Under the pieces are notes generated by a model. The model saw nothing but the letters and a program-made list of their open reading frames with translations, did no database searches and had not been told where the DNA came from. From positions 5,456,001-5,520,000 of the forward strand of contig NZ_JAZHSD010000001.1 in NCBI RefSeq assembly GCF_036924745.1: DNA of 64,000 bases. Direction: 5' to 3'. Source of the DNA: Bradyrhizobium sp. AZCC 1693 (lineage in GTDB: Bacteria; Pseudomonadota; Alphaproteobacteria; Rhizobiales; Xanthobacteraceae). A program made the translations under genes and the position numbers. Positions 1 through 9,089 of the stretch are shown here, in pieces (the first letter of the stretch is position 1; the number at the start of each line of letters is the position of its first letter).

Positions 1-360
1 GGTCAGCGCCGGAAATACGCGGCGGCCTTCGGGCACCTGCACGATGCCGCGCCGAACCAGTTCATCGGGTGCGAGATGATGGACTTCTTCGTTGCGGAGG
101 CGGATGGCGCCGTTCTCGATCACGCCTTCCTCGGTGTAGAGAATGCCTGACATCGCCTTCAGCAACGTCGATTTGCCGGCGCCGTTGGAGCCGAGCAGGG
201 CGACGATGCCACCTTCGGGAACCGCAATGCTGACATCGCGGATCGCCTCGATGGCCTTGTCGTAGACGACGCGGATGTTGCGGAATTCGAGCAGGCATGC
301 CGGATCGGGCGCTGTCTGCGCGCCGCTGAGATTCACTTGCGTCGGGATTTTTGTCGGCAT
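1..360 (-). CDS. livF: Branched-chain amino-acid-type ABC transporter ATP-binding protein, partial (LivF-like)
   Basis: Only the first 120 codons lie in the window; the rest runs off the left edge. The Walker A motif GSNGAGKST is at about residues 60-68, and the VPEGRRVFPALT stretch near residue 110 is typical of LivF rather than LivG. LivF proteins are one of the two cytoplasmic ATPases of HAAT-family importers, which take up branched amino acids but also many aromatic and short acyl acids. The start ATG is 5 bp past the stop of the upstream FAD oxidoreductase, so the two form one leftward operon. It is the only ABC ATPase component near the orphan binding proteins of this island. The gene symbol is by family resemblance; the substrate cannot be told. 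Confidence 0.9.
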   Translation of the reverse strand, partial: MPTKIPTQVNLSGAQTAPDPACLLEFRNIRVVYDKAIEAIRDVSIAVPEGGIVALLGSNGAGKSTLLKAMSGILYTEEGVIENGAIRLRNEEVHHLAPDELVRRGIVQVPEGRRVFPALT

Positions 361-365
361 CGCGT

Positions 366-1679
366 TCAGGCCCGGCCCGGCTGCGGCATGCGCGGCCGCT
401 GCGCCAGGATCGCGTCGGTGACGATTTTTGCGGTTTCGGCGCAGGCTTGGGTGCCGCCATTGCCATATTGCTTGACGGCGTCGCCGACGCACCACAGGCC
501 ATCGATACCGGTCTCTCGCGGCAGGTCATAACCGGCGCAGCTGCGCTGGGCCGGCCAGTCGTCGCGCATGACGCGGATCGAAAGGATCTTGGCCTGGGCA
601 AAGTTCGGGAACTGCTCGCGCAAATCCGTCAGCGCCAGTTCGACTTCGGCCTCGGAGTCGAAATCGCCGAGCGCCGGAATCGGCACGGCGTAGGCGACAT
701 AGAGATGCCAGCCTGACGGAGCGAGTTCTGGGCAGGTCGCGGTGAGGTTGGCCATGTTGCACAGCCGCCGTGTCTTGCCGAAGGTGATGATGCCGGGATG
801 GGAGATCAGTGGCTCCCGGCTGGCGATATTGATGACGATATTGGCGGCGGGCTTGAGCCCGCTATGCAGCTGCTCGACATAGGCGGGCGGGAAGGCGGCT
901 TCGCCGCCGAGCGCGACGGTGGTCTTGGGGCCGGCATTGCTGATGACGAGATCGGTCTCGATCCGCACCCGTTGGCCATCGAGCACGACGGTGACACCGT
1001 CGACGCGGCCGTCGGTCGTATGAATCTGCACCGCAGGGGTCGACAGCCAGATATCGCCATTGCGCTTGATGGCGGTTGCGAGCGCATTCCAGACGCCGAT
1101 CGTGCCTTGCGGGCAGAATCCAAAACGCTTGAAGGCGCCCTTGCTGGTGAAATAGGTCAGGAAGGCGCGCGCGGGCAACTCATTGGCGTTGCAGGCGAAG
1201 ATCGCCGCGCAGAGGTTACGGAAGATCGCATGCACCGAGGCATTGCCAGTGTAGGTCTTGAGCCAGTCCTCGGTCGATTGCCGGCCGTCGGGAAGGTTGC
1301 CGGAACGAGCGTCGGCGAATTTCTCCAGGATGCGTGAGGCCTGCTTGGTCAGTTGGCCGAGCAGCAGCGACCAGCCGCCGCGGCCGACATCGATCAGCTT
1401 GCCGTCGATGAAGAAGGAACTGGCGGGTTCTGGGGTGCGGATATCGAGCGGCGCGCCGACAGTATTGAAGGTCTCCTCGAATACCCCGCCAAGTTCGATG
1501 GCGATGGCGCCGATATTGACCGTAAAGCCGTCGATCTGCTCGGTCGAGGCGCGTCCACCGACCCGGTCCTTGTCGTCGACGACGAGGGTATGAAACCCGG
1601 CATGGGCGAGCCGCGCGGCGGCGCAAAGCCCGCCGGCGCCGGCCCCGATCACGACAGCATCAGCACGAACAACCGTCAT
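366..1679 (-). CDS. FAD-dependent oxidoreductase, phytoene desaturase/amine oxidase-like
   Basis: A 437-residue flavoprotein. The N-terminal dinucleotide-binding motif VIGAGAGGLCAAARLA is followed by VVDDKDRVGGRAS, the second FAD contact seen in CrtI-like and amine-oxidase-like proteins. The C-terminal GLWCVGDAVKQYGNGGTQA is the usual closing FAD motif. I chose the ATG at 1679 because GGAGGTGG ends a few bases upstream; an upstream in-frame start would add 8 residues. It is followed after 5 bp by the livF-like ATPase, and a TetR gene lies divergent beyond a palindrome at 1730-1747. The substrate is unknown; carotenoid desaturation is not implied, since no carotenoid genes are present. Confidence 0.82.
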   Translation of the reverse strand: MTVVRADAVVIGAGAGGLCAAARLAHAGFHTLVVDDKDRVGGRASTEQIDGFTVNIGAIAIELGGVFEETFNTVGAPLDIRTPEPASSFFIDGKLIDVGRGGWSLLLGQLTKQASRILEKFADARSGNLPDGRQSTEDWLKTYTGNASVHAIFRNLCAAIFACNANELPARAFLTYFTSKGAFKRFGFCPQGTIGVWNALATAIKRNGDIWLSTPAVQIHTTDGRVDGVTVVLDGQRVRIETDLVISNAGPKTTVALGGEAAFPPAYVEQLHSGLKPAANIVINIASREPLISHPGIITFGKTRRLCNMANLTATCPELAPSGWHLYVAYAVPIPALGDFDSEAEVELALTDLREQFPNFAQAKILSIRVMRDDWPAQRSCAGYDLPRETGIDGLWCVGDAVKQYGNGGTQACAETAKIVTDAILAQRPRMPQPGRA

Positions 1680-1729
1680 TCCACCTCCCAAAAAGCGCTG
1701 CACGGTTGATCCGGGCTGTTCTTGATCTA

Positions 1730-1747
1730 GATTAGTGTATTATAATC
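1730..1747. promoter_or_regulatory. Candidate TetR operator, GATTA-N8-TAATC palindrome
   Basis: A perfect 5-bp inverted repeat with an 8-bp centre lies 50 bp upstream of the FAD oxidoreductase start, in the divergent gap facing the TetR gene at 1922. Position and symmetry fit an operator for that TetR protein, but binding is inferred only. Confidence 0.4.
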
Positions 1748-1921
1748 CGACTGGCCGTTCAAATAATTTTTTGCGATAAGGGCGATATGGTCGATCGGCC
1801 GCAGGCCCGGGCTGAACCGGCGGGTGGACGAAGCGTCGATACCTGAAAAAAGGGCTGCTGAATCAGCTAAGCACGCCCTTGGGAATACGAGCTAAAGCTG
1901 AATGGAAGCGGGCAATATTCG

Positions 1922-2557
1922 ATGGCGCGAACACGCTCTGAAAATTACGACGGCATCCACCTCGGCATTCTGACCAATGCCGCCCGGTTGTTTTCCGCCC
2001 AGGGTTATATGCGCGCCTCGATCGCCGACCTTGCGGACGCCTGCAAGCTGTCGCGCGGCGCGCTCTATCATTATTTCGACTCCAAGGAAGCGATCCTGTT
2101 CGCGATCCTTGACGCTCATATCCGGGAAATGATCGAGCATGTCGAAACCGCCGTCGCGGCCGGCGGCCCGACGCTGACACAGTTTCAAAACGTCATTCGT
2201 GCGATCGTCGAGGTCAACGCCAAATCGCCGCATGAGCAGCGCGTGTTGATTCACGATCTCTCATTCCTGAATGAGGATGAGCAGCGGGCCATCAAGGATC
2301 TTGAGCGGCAGCTGGTCGATATCGTCGCCGATCTTCTGCTCAGGCTCGACGCCGAAGGCAGGATCGTCAAACGTACCAAGAAGATCTATACGATGATCCT
2401 GTTCGGTATCATCAACTTCACCTACACTTGGTACGACCCCAAGGGCGCGATCGGTCCGCAGGAATTCGCCGATATGGCGGTCGAATTGTTCTTGCACGGC
2501 TTCGCGCCGTGTGAGGCTACGAAATCTGCGATCACCAACAGCCGTACGAACGTCTAG
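1922..2557 (+). CDS. TetR/AcrR family transcriptional regulator
   Basis: A 211-residue protein with the TetR helix-turn-helix at about residues 15-60, including FSAQGYMRASIADLADA and the recognition-helix signature SRGALYHYFDSKEAIL. The rest is the variable ligand-binding domain. It is divergent from the FAD oxidoreductase/livF operon and convergent with the acyl-CoA dehydrogenase at 2619. It probably controls the oxidoreductase-transporter operon through the palindrome at 1730-1747 and may respond to an acyl-CoA or a related acid. The ligand is not predictable from sequence. Confidence 0.9.
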   Translation: MARTRSENYDGIHLGILTNAARLFSAQGYMRASIADLADACKLSRGALYHYFDSKEAILFAILDAHIREMIEHVETAVAAGGPTLTQFQNVIRAIVEVNAKSPHEQRVLIHDLSFLNEDEQRAIKDLERQLVDIVADLLLRLDAEGRIVKRTKKIYTMILFGIINFTYTWYDPKGAIGPQEFADMAVELFLHGFAPCEATKSAITNSRTNV

Positions 2558-2618
2558 GCTAGGCCGCAGACCGTCAGCAGTTGCCCCGTTATGGCCAGAG
2601 ATCGCAATTATGATTTCG

Positions 2619-3758
2619 TTATCGAAGCAACTCGCGGGCAATGACCACGCGCTGGATCTGGTTGGTTCCTTCGAAGATCTGGGTCAGCTTGGCGTCGCGC
2701 ATCATGCGCTCGACCGGATAGTCCATGGTGTAGCCGTAGCCCCCGAAGATCTGGACGGCGTCCGTTGTCACCTTCATGGCCATATCGCTGCCGACGCATT
2801 TGGCCATGCTGGCGAGCACGTTGAGGCGTTTCCAGTCGCCGGCATCGCCGGCTCGGGCGCATTCATAGACGAGGGCACGCGCAGCCTCGATCTGCATGGC
2901 CATGTCGGCCAGCATGAATTGCACGCCCTGGAACTCCGAGATCGACTTCTTGAACTGTTTGCGCTCCTTGGCGTAGGCAACGCACGCCTCAAGTGCCCCC
3001 TGGGCCAACCCGACGGATTGGGCGCCGATGGTCGGGCGGTTGAGGTCGAGCGCGCGCATCGATGCCCTAAAACCCTTGCCTTCCTCCCCGACCAAATTCT
3101 CGGCGGGGACACGGACATTGTCGAAGAAGATCGGCGTGTTTGGCGCGCCGCGGAAGCCCATCTTGCGCTCGTGACGTCCGAACGAGATCCCTGACATCCT
3201 CTTCGGTTCGACGATGAAGGCGCTGATCCCGTCGGCGCCCGGGGCGTCGCTGGTCCGAGCCATCACCACGATGTAGTCGGCGACGACCCCATAGCTGCAC
3301 CATTGCTTGCGGCCGTTGAGGACGTAGCTGTCGCCGTCCTTCCGCGCGCGCGTGTTGATTGCGGTGACGTCGGAGCCGGCTTGAGGCTCGGATATCGCGA
3401 TCGCCGTGACGACCCCGCCCTTGGCGATGATCGGCAGATATTTGGTCCGTTGTTGCTCGGAGCCGAAGTGAAGCAGCGGCATGATGAACATGGTGTTGAG
3501 TGCTGCGATCGAGGCGCAGGCCGGCGAGACCCTGGAGATCTCCTCGCGGGCGAGGCAGGCCATGGTCAGGTTGCCGTTCGGACCGCCGTAGCGTTCCGGC
3601 ACCCAGAGCTGCATCAGCCCCATCTCGCCGAACAACTTGACGAGTTCGAGCGGAAAGCGGTCGGTCTCGTCAATCTCGGCCGCGATCGGCGCGACGTGCT
3701 TCGCGACCATCTTCCGCACACTGTCCCGGAACGCGATCTGCTCCTCGGTGAAGCTCAT
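2619..3758 (-). CDS. Acyl-CoA dehydrogenase
   Basis: A full-length 379-residue acyl-CoA dehydrogenase (FAD enzyme forming the alpha,beta double bond of acyl-CoA). Visible signatures are [10 protein letters not shown] near residue 125, the FAD/substrate stretch [11 protein letters not shown], and the C-terminal [10 protein letters not shown], whose glutamate (about E363) is at the canonical MCAD/SCAD catalytic-base position. The start is supported by AGGG about 8 bases upstream. It is transcribed away from the GntR gene, with a 23-bp palindrome between them, so it may be a target of that regulator. The product passes to the crotonases of the island. Chain specificity cannot be assigned. Confidence 0.92.
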   Translation of the reverse strand: MSFTEEQIAFRDSVRKMVAKHVAPIAAEIDETDRFPLELVKLFGEMGLMQLWVPERYGGPNGNLTMACLAREEISRVSPACASIAALNTMFIMPLLHFGSEQQRTKYLPIIAKGGVVTAIAISEPQAGSDVTAINTRARKDGDSYVLNGRKQWCSYGVVADYIVVMARTSDAPGADGISAFIVEPKRMSGISFGRHERKMGFRGAPNTPIFFDNVRVPAENLVGEEGKGFRASMRALDLNRPTIGAQSVGLAQGALEACVAYAKERKQFKKSISEFQGVQFMLADMAMQIEAARALVYECARAGDAGDWKRLNVLASMAKCVGSDMAMKVTTDAVQIFGGYGYTMDYPVERMMRDAKLTQIFEGTNQIQRVVIARELLR

Positions 3759-3807
3759 GTTTATCCCTGGGTCATCTTTTTTGCCAGAAGCCTAATTCGA
3801 CACTTCC

Positions 3808-3830
3808 ATTGAATGGGTGATCCATTTAAT
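3808..3830. promoter_or_regulatory. Candidate GntR/FadR-type operator (23-bp palindrome)
   Basis: An imperfect palindrome centred at 3819, with arms AATGG and CCATT extended by ATT and AAT at the outer ends; only two base pairs mismatch. It lies between the divergent acyl-CoA dehydrogenase (start 3758) and the GntR gene (start 3841), where an autoregulatory operator is expected. It also covers a possible GTG start at 3817, one reason I prefer the later ATG. Confidence 0.5.
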
Positions 3831-3840
3831 AATCCATCGC

Positions 3841-4707
3841 ATGAGCACCAAGTCAAGCCCTCGCACGCCCGTCCGTCCCAGATCCTCGTCGCCCAATCGG
3901 CGCGACCGGGTCCCTGATCACCGCGCGGCTGGAGCACCGGCAGCGCCGAAATTCCGGCCGATCCACACACGGCGTGCGTTCGAGGAAATCTGCGAGCGCA
4001 TCCGCGAGCAGCTCGCGCTCGGCGTCCTCAAGCCGGGCGACAAGCTGCCGCCCGAACGCGACCTGGCCCAGCAACTCGGCGTCAGCCGCAACGTCCTGCG
4101 CGAGGCCTTGCGCAGTCTCGAGATGGCCGGCGTGCTTCGGCTGCAGAAGGGCGTCAAGGGCGGAGCCTTCATTCAAGAGGGTGATACCAGCCGCATGAAC
4201 GGTGTCATGCGGGACATGCTGAGTCTCGGCACGATCTCTGTCCGGGAATTGTCGGAAGCACGCGTTCACGTTCTCGATCTCGTTGTACGGCTGGCTTGTG
4301 CCAACGCGCGAAAAGCCGATCTCGACGCGCTCGAGGCCAATATTCGGCGTACCGAGGATGCGACGCGGGAAGGGCGGTTGCTGGACCGCGTCGAATGCTC
4401 GCGCGAATTCTACAAACTACTCGCGGCGTCGACCGCAAACAAGGTGATCGCCATGATCATGGATTCGGTCACGGAAATTCACATGCGCTTCGTTTATGCC
4501 AAGGTCTCCTCGAGCGGCGTCGCGATGGCGCGGCTGGCGGAAAAGCGACGGCAATTCCTGGCGGCGTTGGGTGAGCGAAACGTTGCGTCGGCGACGCGCT
4601 TGATGCGTACCCATCTGGAATCCGTGCAGCGGATGCTGGAGCAGGACCCCGGCGCGATGTCGCTTCACGTCGCGTTGGCGGAGGTGCAGCCCGGAACGCG
4701 TAGATAG
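3841..4707 (+). CDS. GntR family regulator, FadR/FCD subgroup
   Basis: A 288-residue regulator. A 40-residue Arg/Pro-rich tail precedes a winged helix at about residues 45-110, with the family signature LPPERDLAQQLGVSRNVLREALRSLE split across the recognition region. The C-terminal half is an all-helical FCD domain, which usually binds a small organic acid through a metal site. An upstream GTG at 3817 would start inside the palindrome, so I use ATG 3841; no strong ribosome-binding site supports either. It heads a rightward run (crotonase, fused acyl-CoA dehydrogenase, CoA-transferase, TctC protein) and is divergent from another dehydrogenase, so it probably governs both directions. Confidence 0.9.
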   Translation: MSTKSSPRTPVRPRSSSPNRRDRVPDHRAAGAPAAPKFRPIHTRRAFEEICERIREQLALGVLKPGDKLPPERDLAQQLGVSRNVLREALRSLEMAGVLRLQKGVKGGAFIQEGDTSRMNGVMRDMLSLGTISVRELSEARVHVLDLVVRLACANARKADLDALEANIRRTEDATREGRLLDRVECSREFYKLLAASTANKVIAMIMDSVTEIHMRFVYAKVSSSGVAMARLAEKRRQFLAALGERNVASATRLMRTHLESVQRMLEQDPGAMSLHVALAEVQPGTRR

Positions 4708-4755
4708 CTGAGGGTGGCTCGATCCACACTTGAACATATAACAACGGAGGAAAAT

Positions 4756-5565
4756 GTGTCCCATTATGACAGATACGAATGCATGACGGTCGAGGTCGCG
4801 GACAAGGTCGCGACCGTGACTTTGAACCGGCCGCAAGCGCGCAACGCCATCAATCAGAAGCTGATCCGTGAATTGCGGACCATCTGGGACGATTTGGCCG
4901 ACGATCACGCCGTTAACGTCGTGGTGCTGACCGGCGCGGGCGACTTCTTCAGCGTCGGTGGCGACGTCAAGGCGATGTCGGAGCGGCCGGGCGGCGATGT
5001 CCTCGAGGAGGGAGAGATCCACGATCCCATGATCAGCCGCCGCGCGGTGACGCGCCAGCTCGAGCTCGATAAGCCGGTCATCGCCGCGATCAACGGCGAC
5101 GCCATCGGCCTCGCCGCGACCCACGCGCTTCTTTGCGACATCACGGTGATGGCGGAGGACGCGCGCATCGGCGACACGCATGTCTCTCGCGTCGGCCTGG
5201 TCGCCGGCGACGGCGGCACCGTGATCTGGCCGCTGCTGATCGGCATCAACAAAGCCAAGGAGTACCTGATCCGCGGCACCCTGCTGAAAGGCAAGGAGGC
5301 CGAGCGAATCGGGCTGGTCAATCATGTCGTGCCCCGCGCGGAGGTGTTGAGTAAGGCGCGCGAAATCGCGATGGAGCTCGCCAACGGTCCGACCTGGGCC
5401 ATTCGCTGGACGAAACTGTCGATCAACCAGATCGTCAAGGATCGTGTGAATATGTTGCTCGAAGCATCGATGGCGCTCGAGCAGGTAACGTTCGCGACCG
5501 CCGACCACAAGGAGGCGGCTATGTCGTTCAAGGAGAAGCGCAAGCCGCAATTCGGTCAGGCATAG
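4756..5565 (+). CDS. Crotonase-fold protein of the enoyl-CoA hydratase family, atypical active site
   Basis: A 269-residue crotonase. I chose the GTG at 4756 because GGAGG lies 5 bases before it. The oxyanion-hole segment is present (SVGGDVK, residues 66-72). The two glutamates that hydrate in rat enoyl-CoA hydratase are absent: the first position aligns with T122 and the second with V143. His123, His142 and Asp152 (in GDGG) recall the His/Asp arrangement of 6-oxocamphor hydrolase, a carbon-carbon bond hydrolase of this fold. Simple hydration is therefore doubtful; retro-Claisen cleavage or isomerisation is possible. It lies 48 bp after the GntR gene and 6 bp before the fused dehydrogenase, probably in one operon. 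Confidence 0.88.
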   Translation: MSHYDRYECMTVEVADKVATVTLNRPQARNAINQKLIRELRTIWDDLADDHAVNVVVLTGAGDFFSVGGDVKAMSERPGGDVLEEGEIHDPMISRRAVTRQLELDKPVIAAINGDAIGLAATHALLCDITVMAEDARIGDTHVSRVGLVAGDGGTVIWPLLIGINKAKEYLIRGTLLKGKEAERIGLVNHVVPRAEVLSKAREIAMELANGPTWAIRWTKLSINQIVKDRVNMLLEASMALEQVTFATADHKEAAMSFKEKRKPQFGQA

Positions 5566-5571
5566 TCTCTC

Positions 5572-7809
5572 ATGAATGCGACCGGGCTTCCGAACGACGA
5601 TACGGCCGAGATGCTTCGGGATTCCCTGCGCGGGTTTTTCAAAGCGCATTGGGCCGCAGGCGGCGGCAAGGAACGGCCGTCCCCGGACGATATCTGCCCG
5701 ATTTGGCGCAAGCTCATCGGGCAGGGGGTCGCTGCGCTCGGCTCCGGCCGCGATGAAGGCGGCCTTCGCGAAATCCTGGTGGTGATGGCGGAACTTGGCC
5801 GCGCGGCATGTCCGGTGCCGATGTGGCCCACCGCGCTGGCCAATTTTGCGCTCTCGGGCGCGCGGGCCGACGCGGCGGTGGATCTGCTGGAACAGCTGCA
5901 CGCCGGCACAGCGGTGGCCGCATTCTGCTTCGGCGCCCGCGATCCAGATGCAGGCGCCGGCTCGATCTGCATCGATGGCCGGCATGCAACGGGCGTGCTT
6001 CGCTTCGTCGAAGCGGCCGGCGCCACGCATCTTCTGGTGGCCGTTGATGCATTTCGCCTTGCCCTCTTCCAACTGGATGCTCCGGGCATTTTCCTCGCGC
6101 CGACGCGCGCCATGGGCGCCTGGGGTCTGTGCGAAGTGAGGCTGGACTCGGCGCCGCTGACGCTGCTTCCCCTTGAAAGCGGAGACCTCGACGATCTTCG
6201 CCTTAAGGCCCAAATCGCATTGCTGGCGCGGGCACACGGTGCCGCCCGGCGCGCGTTCGAACTGGCCGTGGATTACGCCAGGGAGCGTCACCAGTTCGGG
6301 CAACCGATCGGAAAATTCCAGGCGATCCAGCACAAACTCGCGGACTGCCTCATTGCGCTCGAAGGCACCAGCCTCATCCTGGATCATGCGGCCAGGCTGC
6401 ATGACATTGGTGACCGCAACTGGCGCTATTTCGCCGATTGCGCGGCTGGCTTCGGGGGCGACGCGCTGCGGCACGTGTCGCTCGAGACTCAGCATACGCT
6501 CGGCGCCATCGGCTATGCCGAAGAGCACGAAGCCGCGCAACATTTCAAGCGTGTGCACCTGGACACGGTCGCGCTGGGTGGGACGCCCAGTGCGCGGCGG
6601 AGGCTGGCTTCCTACGTGCTGGATCGCGGCGGCGCGCCGCTGCCGCAATACGATCTCGGTCCGGCCGGCAACGCGCTGCGTGAACAGGTGCAGCGATGGC
6701 TCGATCAGAACTGGTCGGGAGCCAGGAAGGCCGCGTTCGACGAACAGCCATTCGAGAAACGAGAGTTCGACGCCGACTTCGCCCGTGACATAGGCAAGAC
6801 CGGATGGATAGGCCTTGGTTGGCCAAAGGAATTCGGCGGGCAGGGCCGTTCTCCGTTGGAGCAGATCGCCTTCATGGAGACGATGGAGCAGGGCGAGGCG
6901 CCACGGATCGGCGCGTCAATCCAGGCCAACGCCCTGATGATGTTCGGCACGCCGGAGCAGCAGCAAAAATACCTGCCGGAGATATTGTGTGGCGAAGCCA
7001 TGCACGGCATGGGCTACAGCGAACCCCAGGCCGGCTCCGACCTCGCCGCGCTGCGCACTAGCGCGGTGCAGGATGGCGAGCACTGGGTCATCAACGGCCA
7101 GAAGATCTGGACCACGACCTGGTGGGGAAAATACATGTTTCTCGCGGCGCGAACCGACAAGAATGCAAAGCCGGCACACGCCGGCATCAGCATGTTCATC
7201 GTGCCAATGAGTGCGCCGGGCATTACGATCCAGCCGGCGAGCACCATGTATGACGGCACGTTTGCCAACATCTTCTACGACGACGTTCGCATCCCCCTGG
7301 AAAACCTCGTCGGCGAGGTCAATGGCGGCTGGAAGGTTCTGACGGGCGCGCTCGCCTTCGAGCGCGGTCTGGTCGGCGGTGGTATCGTGTTGAAGGTGGC
7401 CCACGCCTTCGAACAACTGCGCCGGCATGTCATGGCGGCCGCGGGCGATAGACCACCGCCGGGACAGGATCCGATCGTGCGCGACAAGATGGCGACGCTT
7501 GCCTGCGAAATCGAGGTTGGCCGGCAACTGATGATGCATTGCGCCGAACTCGCGGCCAATGGTGTGACACCGCCGGAATATGGCGCGATCAGCAAGGTCT
7601 ATTCCGGCGAGCTGATGGAACGCTTCGGCGAGGCGGCGCTCGACATTCTCGGGATGCGCGCCGCCGTTTCCGAGCAGATGCCGGGCGCAATCGACAATGG
7701 AAGGTTCGAGCAAAACCTGCGTCACTCGCTGATGTGGGTCATCAGCATCGGGACCAACGAGATTCAGCGCAGCCTGATTGCCCAACGCGGGCTCGGATTG
7801 CCGAGATAG
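5572..7809 (+). CDS. Double-length acyl-CoA dehydrogenase (two fused domains)
   Basis: A 745-residue protein made of two acyl-CoA dehydrogenase domains in tandem. The first (about 1-345) keeps the C-terminal helical part (DYARERHQFGQPIGKFQAIQ) but has a weak N-terminal half. The second (about 365-745) is complete, with [18 protein letters not shown] and SIGTNEIQR. The usual IYEGT glutamate is replaced by isoleucine, while FERG (E597) matches the alternative catalytic glutamate position of isovaleryl-CoA dehydrogenase. Heterodimeric dehydrogenases of steroid side-chain breakdown pair one active and one structural subunit; this fusion looks like such a pair in one chain. That points to a bulky or branched acyl-CoA substrate, which is inference. 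Confidence 0.88.
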   Translation: MNATGLPNDDTAEMLRDSLRGFFKAHWAAGGGKERPSPDDICPIWRKLIGQGVAALGSGRDEGGLREILVVMAELGRAACPVPMWPTALANFALSGARADAAVDLLEQLHAGTAVAAFCFGARDPDAGAGSICIDGRHATGVLRFVEAAGATHLLVAVDAFRLALFQLDAPGIFLAPTRAMGAWGLCEVRLDSAPLTLLPLESGDLDDLRLKAQIALLARAHGAARRAFELAVDYARERHQFGQPIGKFQAIQHKLADCLIALEGTSLILDHAARLHDIGDRNWRYFADCAAGFGGDALRHVSLETQHTLGAIGYAEEHEAAQHFKRVHLDTVALGGTPSARRRLASYVLDRGGAPLPQYDLGPAGNALREQVQRWLDQNWSGARKAAFDEQPFEKREFDADFARDIGKTGWIGLGWPKEFGGQGRSPLEQIAFMETMEQGEAPRIGASIQANALMMFGTPEQQQKYLPEILCGEAMHGMGYSEPQAGSDLAALRTSAVQDGEHWVINGQKIWTTTWWGKYMFLAARTDKNAKPAHAGISMFIVPMSAPGITIQPASTMYDGTFANIFYDDVRIPLENLVGEVNGGWKVLTGALAFERGLVGGGIVLKVAHAFEQLRRHVMAAAGDRPPPGQDPIVRDKMATLACEIEVGRQLMMHCAELAANGVTPPEYGAISKVYSGELMERFGEAALDILGMRAAVSEQMPGAIDNGRFEQNLRHSLMWVISIGTNEIQRSLIAQRGLGLPR

Positions 7810-7820
7810 GAGCCGACAGC

Positions 7821-9026
7821 ATGCAGGATCGAACGTCGACATCGCCGCTCGAGGGTGTGCGGGTGCTGGATTTCTCCATCATGCTCGCCGGGCCCTATTG
7901 CGCGCGGCTGTTGGCGGATGTGGGCGCCGAAGTGATCAAAATCGAGCCGCCGGAAGGCGACGAGATGCGCCTGCGCGCGCCGGTGCGTGACGGGCACAGC
8001 GCCTATTTCGGCCAGCTCAATGCCGGCAAGCGGAGTATCGCACTCGACCTGAAATCGTCAGATGCGATTAAGCTCGTGCATCGCATGGTCGAAAACACCG
8101 ACATCTTGGTCGAGAATTTTCGACCCGGTGTGATGGAACGCCTGGGTCTCGGATATGATACGCTGCGAAAGATCAATCCGAGACTGATTTACTGCTCGAT
8201 CTCTGGCTACGGCCAGACCGGTCCGCAGGCCGAGCGCGCTGCCTATGCAATGATCGTTCATGCTGAGAGCGGCTTCGATCGCGCGCTGATGCGATACGCC
8301 GGCGACCGCGACCGGCCGGCGGCGGGTGCGGTGTTCGTTGCCGATATTCTCGGCGGCATTTTTGGCTTCTCGGCAATTCAGACGGCGATGGTGCAACGGG
8401 CGCGCACCGGTGAAGGGCAACGCATCGATGTCGCCCTGATGGACTGCATGCTGAACCTTCTGGTGTATGAGCTGCAGGAAGCGCAGTTCTCCAAGCCGAG
8501 GACGCGACCGACTTACGGCCCGGTGCGCGCCACGGACGGAGACATCCTGATCGCGCCGGTGTCGGCGCGGAACTTCGCCGCGCTTCGCGATCTGACCGGC
8601 CTGCCAGAGCTTTCATCCGACCCGAGGTTCAAATCGGTGCCGGCGCGTGGCGCAAACTGGACCGCCATGATGCAGGTCATCGAAAAATGGACCATGCAAC
8701 ACACGATGGACGAATGCCTCGCAATGCTTGATCAAGCCGGCATTCCGAGCGCGCGCTTTCGTGACCCGGCCGAGGCGCTGGACGATCTCGATCTTGCCGG
8801 TCGCGGTACATTCGCGCCGATCGCTGACGCCGCTGGCGAATTCAAGGGCGTCAACGCCCCTTGGCGGATGTCGGGCGCGCTTAGCGCGATCGGGCGGGAA
8901 ATTCCGTCTATTGGATCGCACCGCGATGATGTTCTCACGCGCGTGCTCGGGCTCTCCCCCGATGAGATCGCAAATGCAGCCGCCTCCGGCGTATTCGGGG
9001 AGCTTGCGGTGACGGAAACGGAATGA
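7821..9026 (+). CDS. Class III (CaiB/BaiF family) CoA-transferase
   Basis: A 401-residue class III CoA-transferase. The N-terminus LEGVRVLDFSIMLAGPY and LLADVGAEVIKIEPP are the family's CoA-binding signatures, and D175 in VFVADILGG corresponds to the aspartate that forms the acyl anhydride in formyl-CoA transferase. There is no histidine at the position used by methylacyl-CoA racemases, so transfer is the better guess. The ATG at 7821 follows GGAG and lies 11 bp after the fused dehydrogenase. It may activate the substrate acid by moving CoA from a product, saving ATP. Confidence 0.9.
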   Translation: MQDRTSTSPLEGVRVLDFSIMLAGPYCARLLADVGAEVIKIEPPEGDEMRLRAPVRDGHSAYFGQLNAGKRSIALDLKSSDAIKLVHRMVENTDILVENFRPGVMERLGLGYDTLRKINPRLIYCSISGYGQTGPQAERAAYAMIVHAESGFDRALMRYAGDRDRPAAGAVFVADILGGIFGFSAIQTAMVQRARTGEGQRIDVALMDCMLNLLVYELQEAQFSKPRTRPTYGPVRATDGDILIAPVSARNFAALRDLTGLPELSSDPRFKSVPARGANWTAMMQVIEKWTMQHTMDECLAMLDQAGIPSARFRDPAEALDDLDLAGRGTFAPIADAAGEFKGVNAPWRMSGALSAIGREIPSIGSHRDDVLTRVLGLSPDEIANAAASGVFGELAVTETE

Positions 9027-9089
9027 CGCCCGATCCCGGAGAAACTGGTTCGGGAGATCAAGAAACAACGGCTGGCAGGGAGTATCGAC

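Noticed and set aside
3817..3840. GTG start for the GntR gene, 8 codons earlier
   Set aside because: It lies inside the 23-bp palindrome and has no ribosome-binding site; ATG 3841 fits the protein better.
4417..6648. A 743-codon open frame on the minus strand
   Set aside because: It mirrors the GntR, crotonase and fused dehydrogenase genes; its Arg/His-rich product resembles no protein family and the plus-strand genes are certain.
7539..7820. Long N-terminal extension of the CoA-transferase frame
   Set aside because: It overlaps the dehydrogenase in another frame; the ATG at 7821 with GGAG starts right at the family motif.
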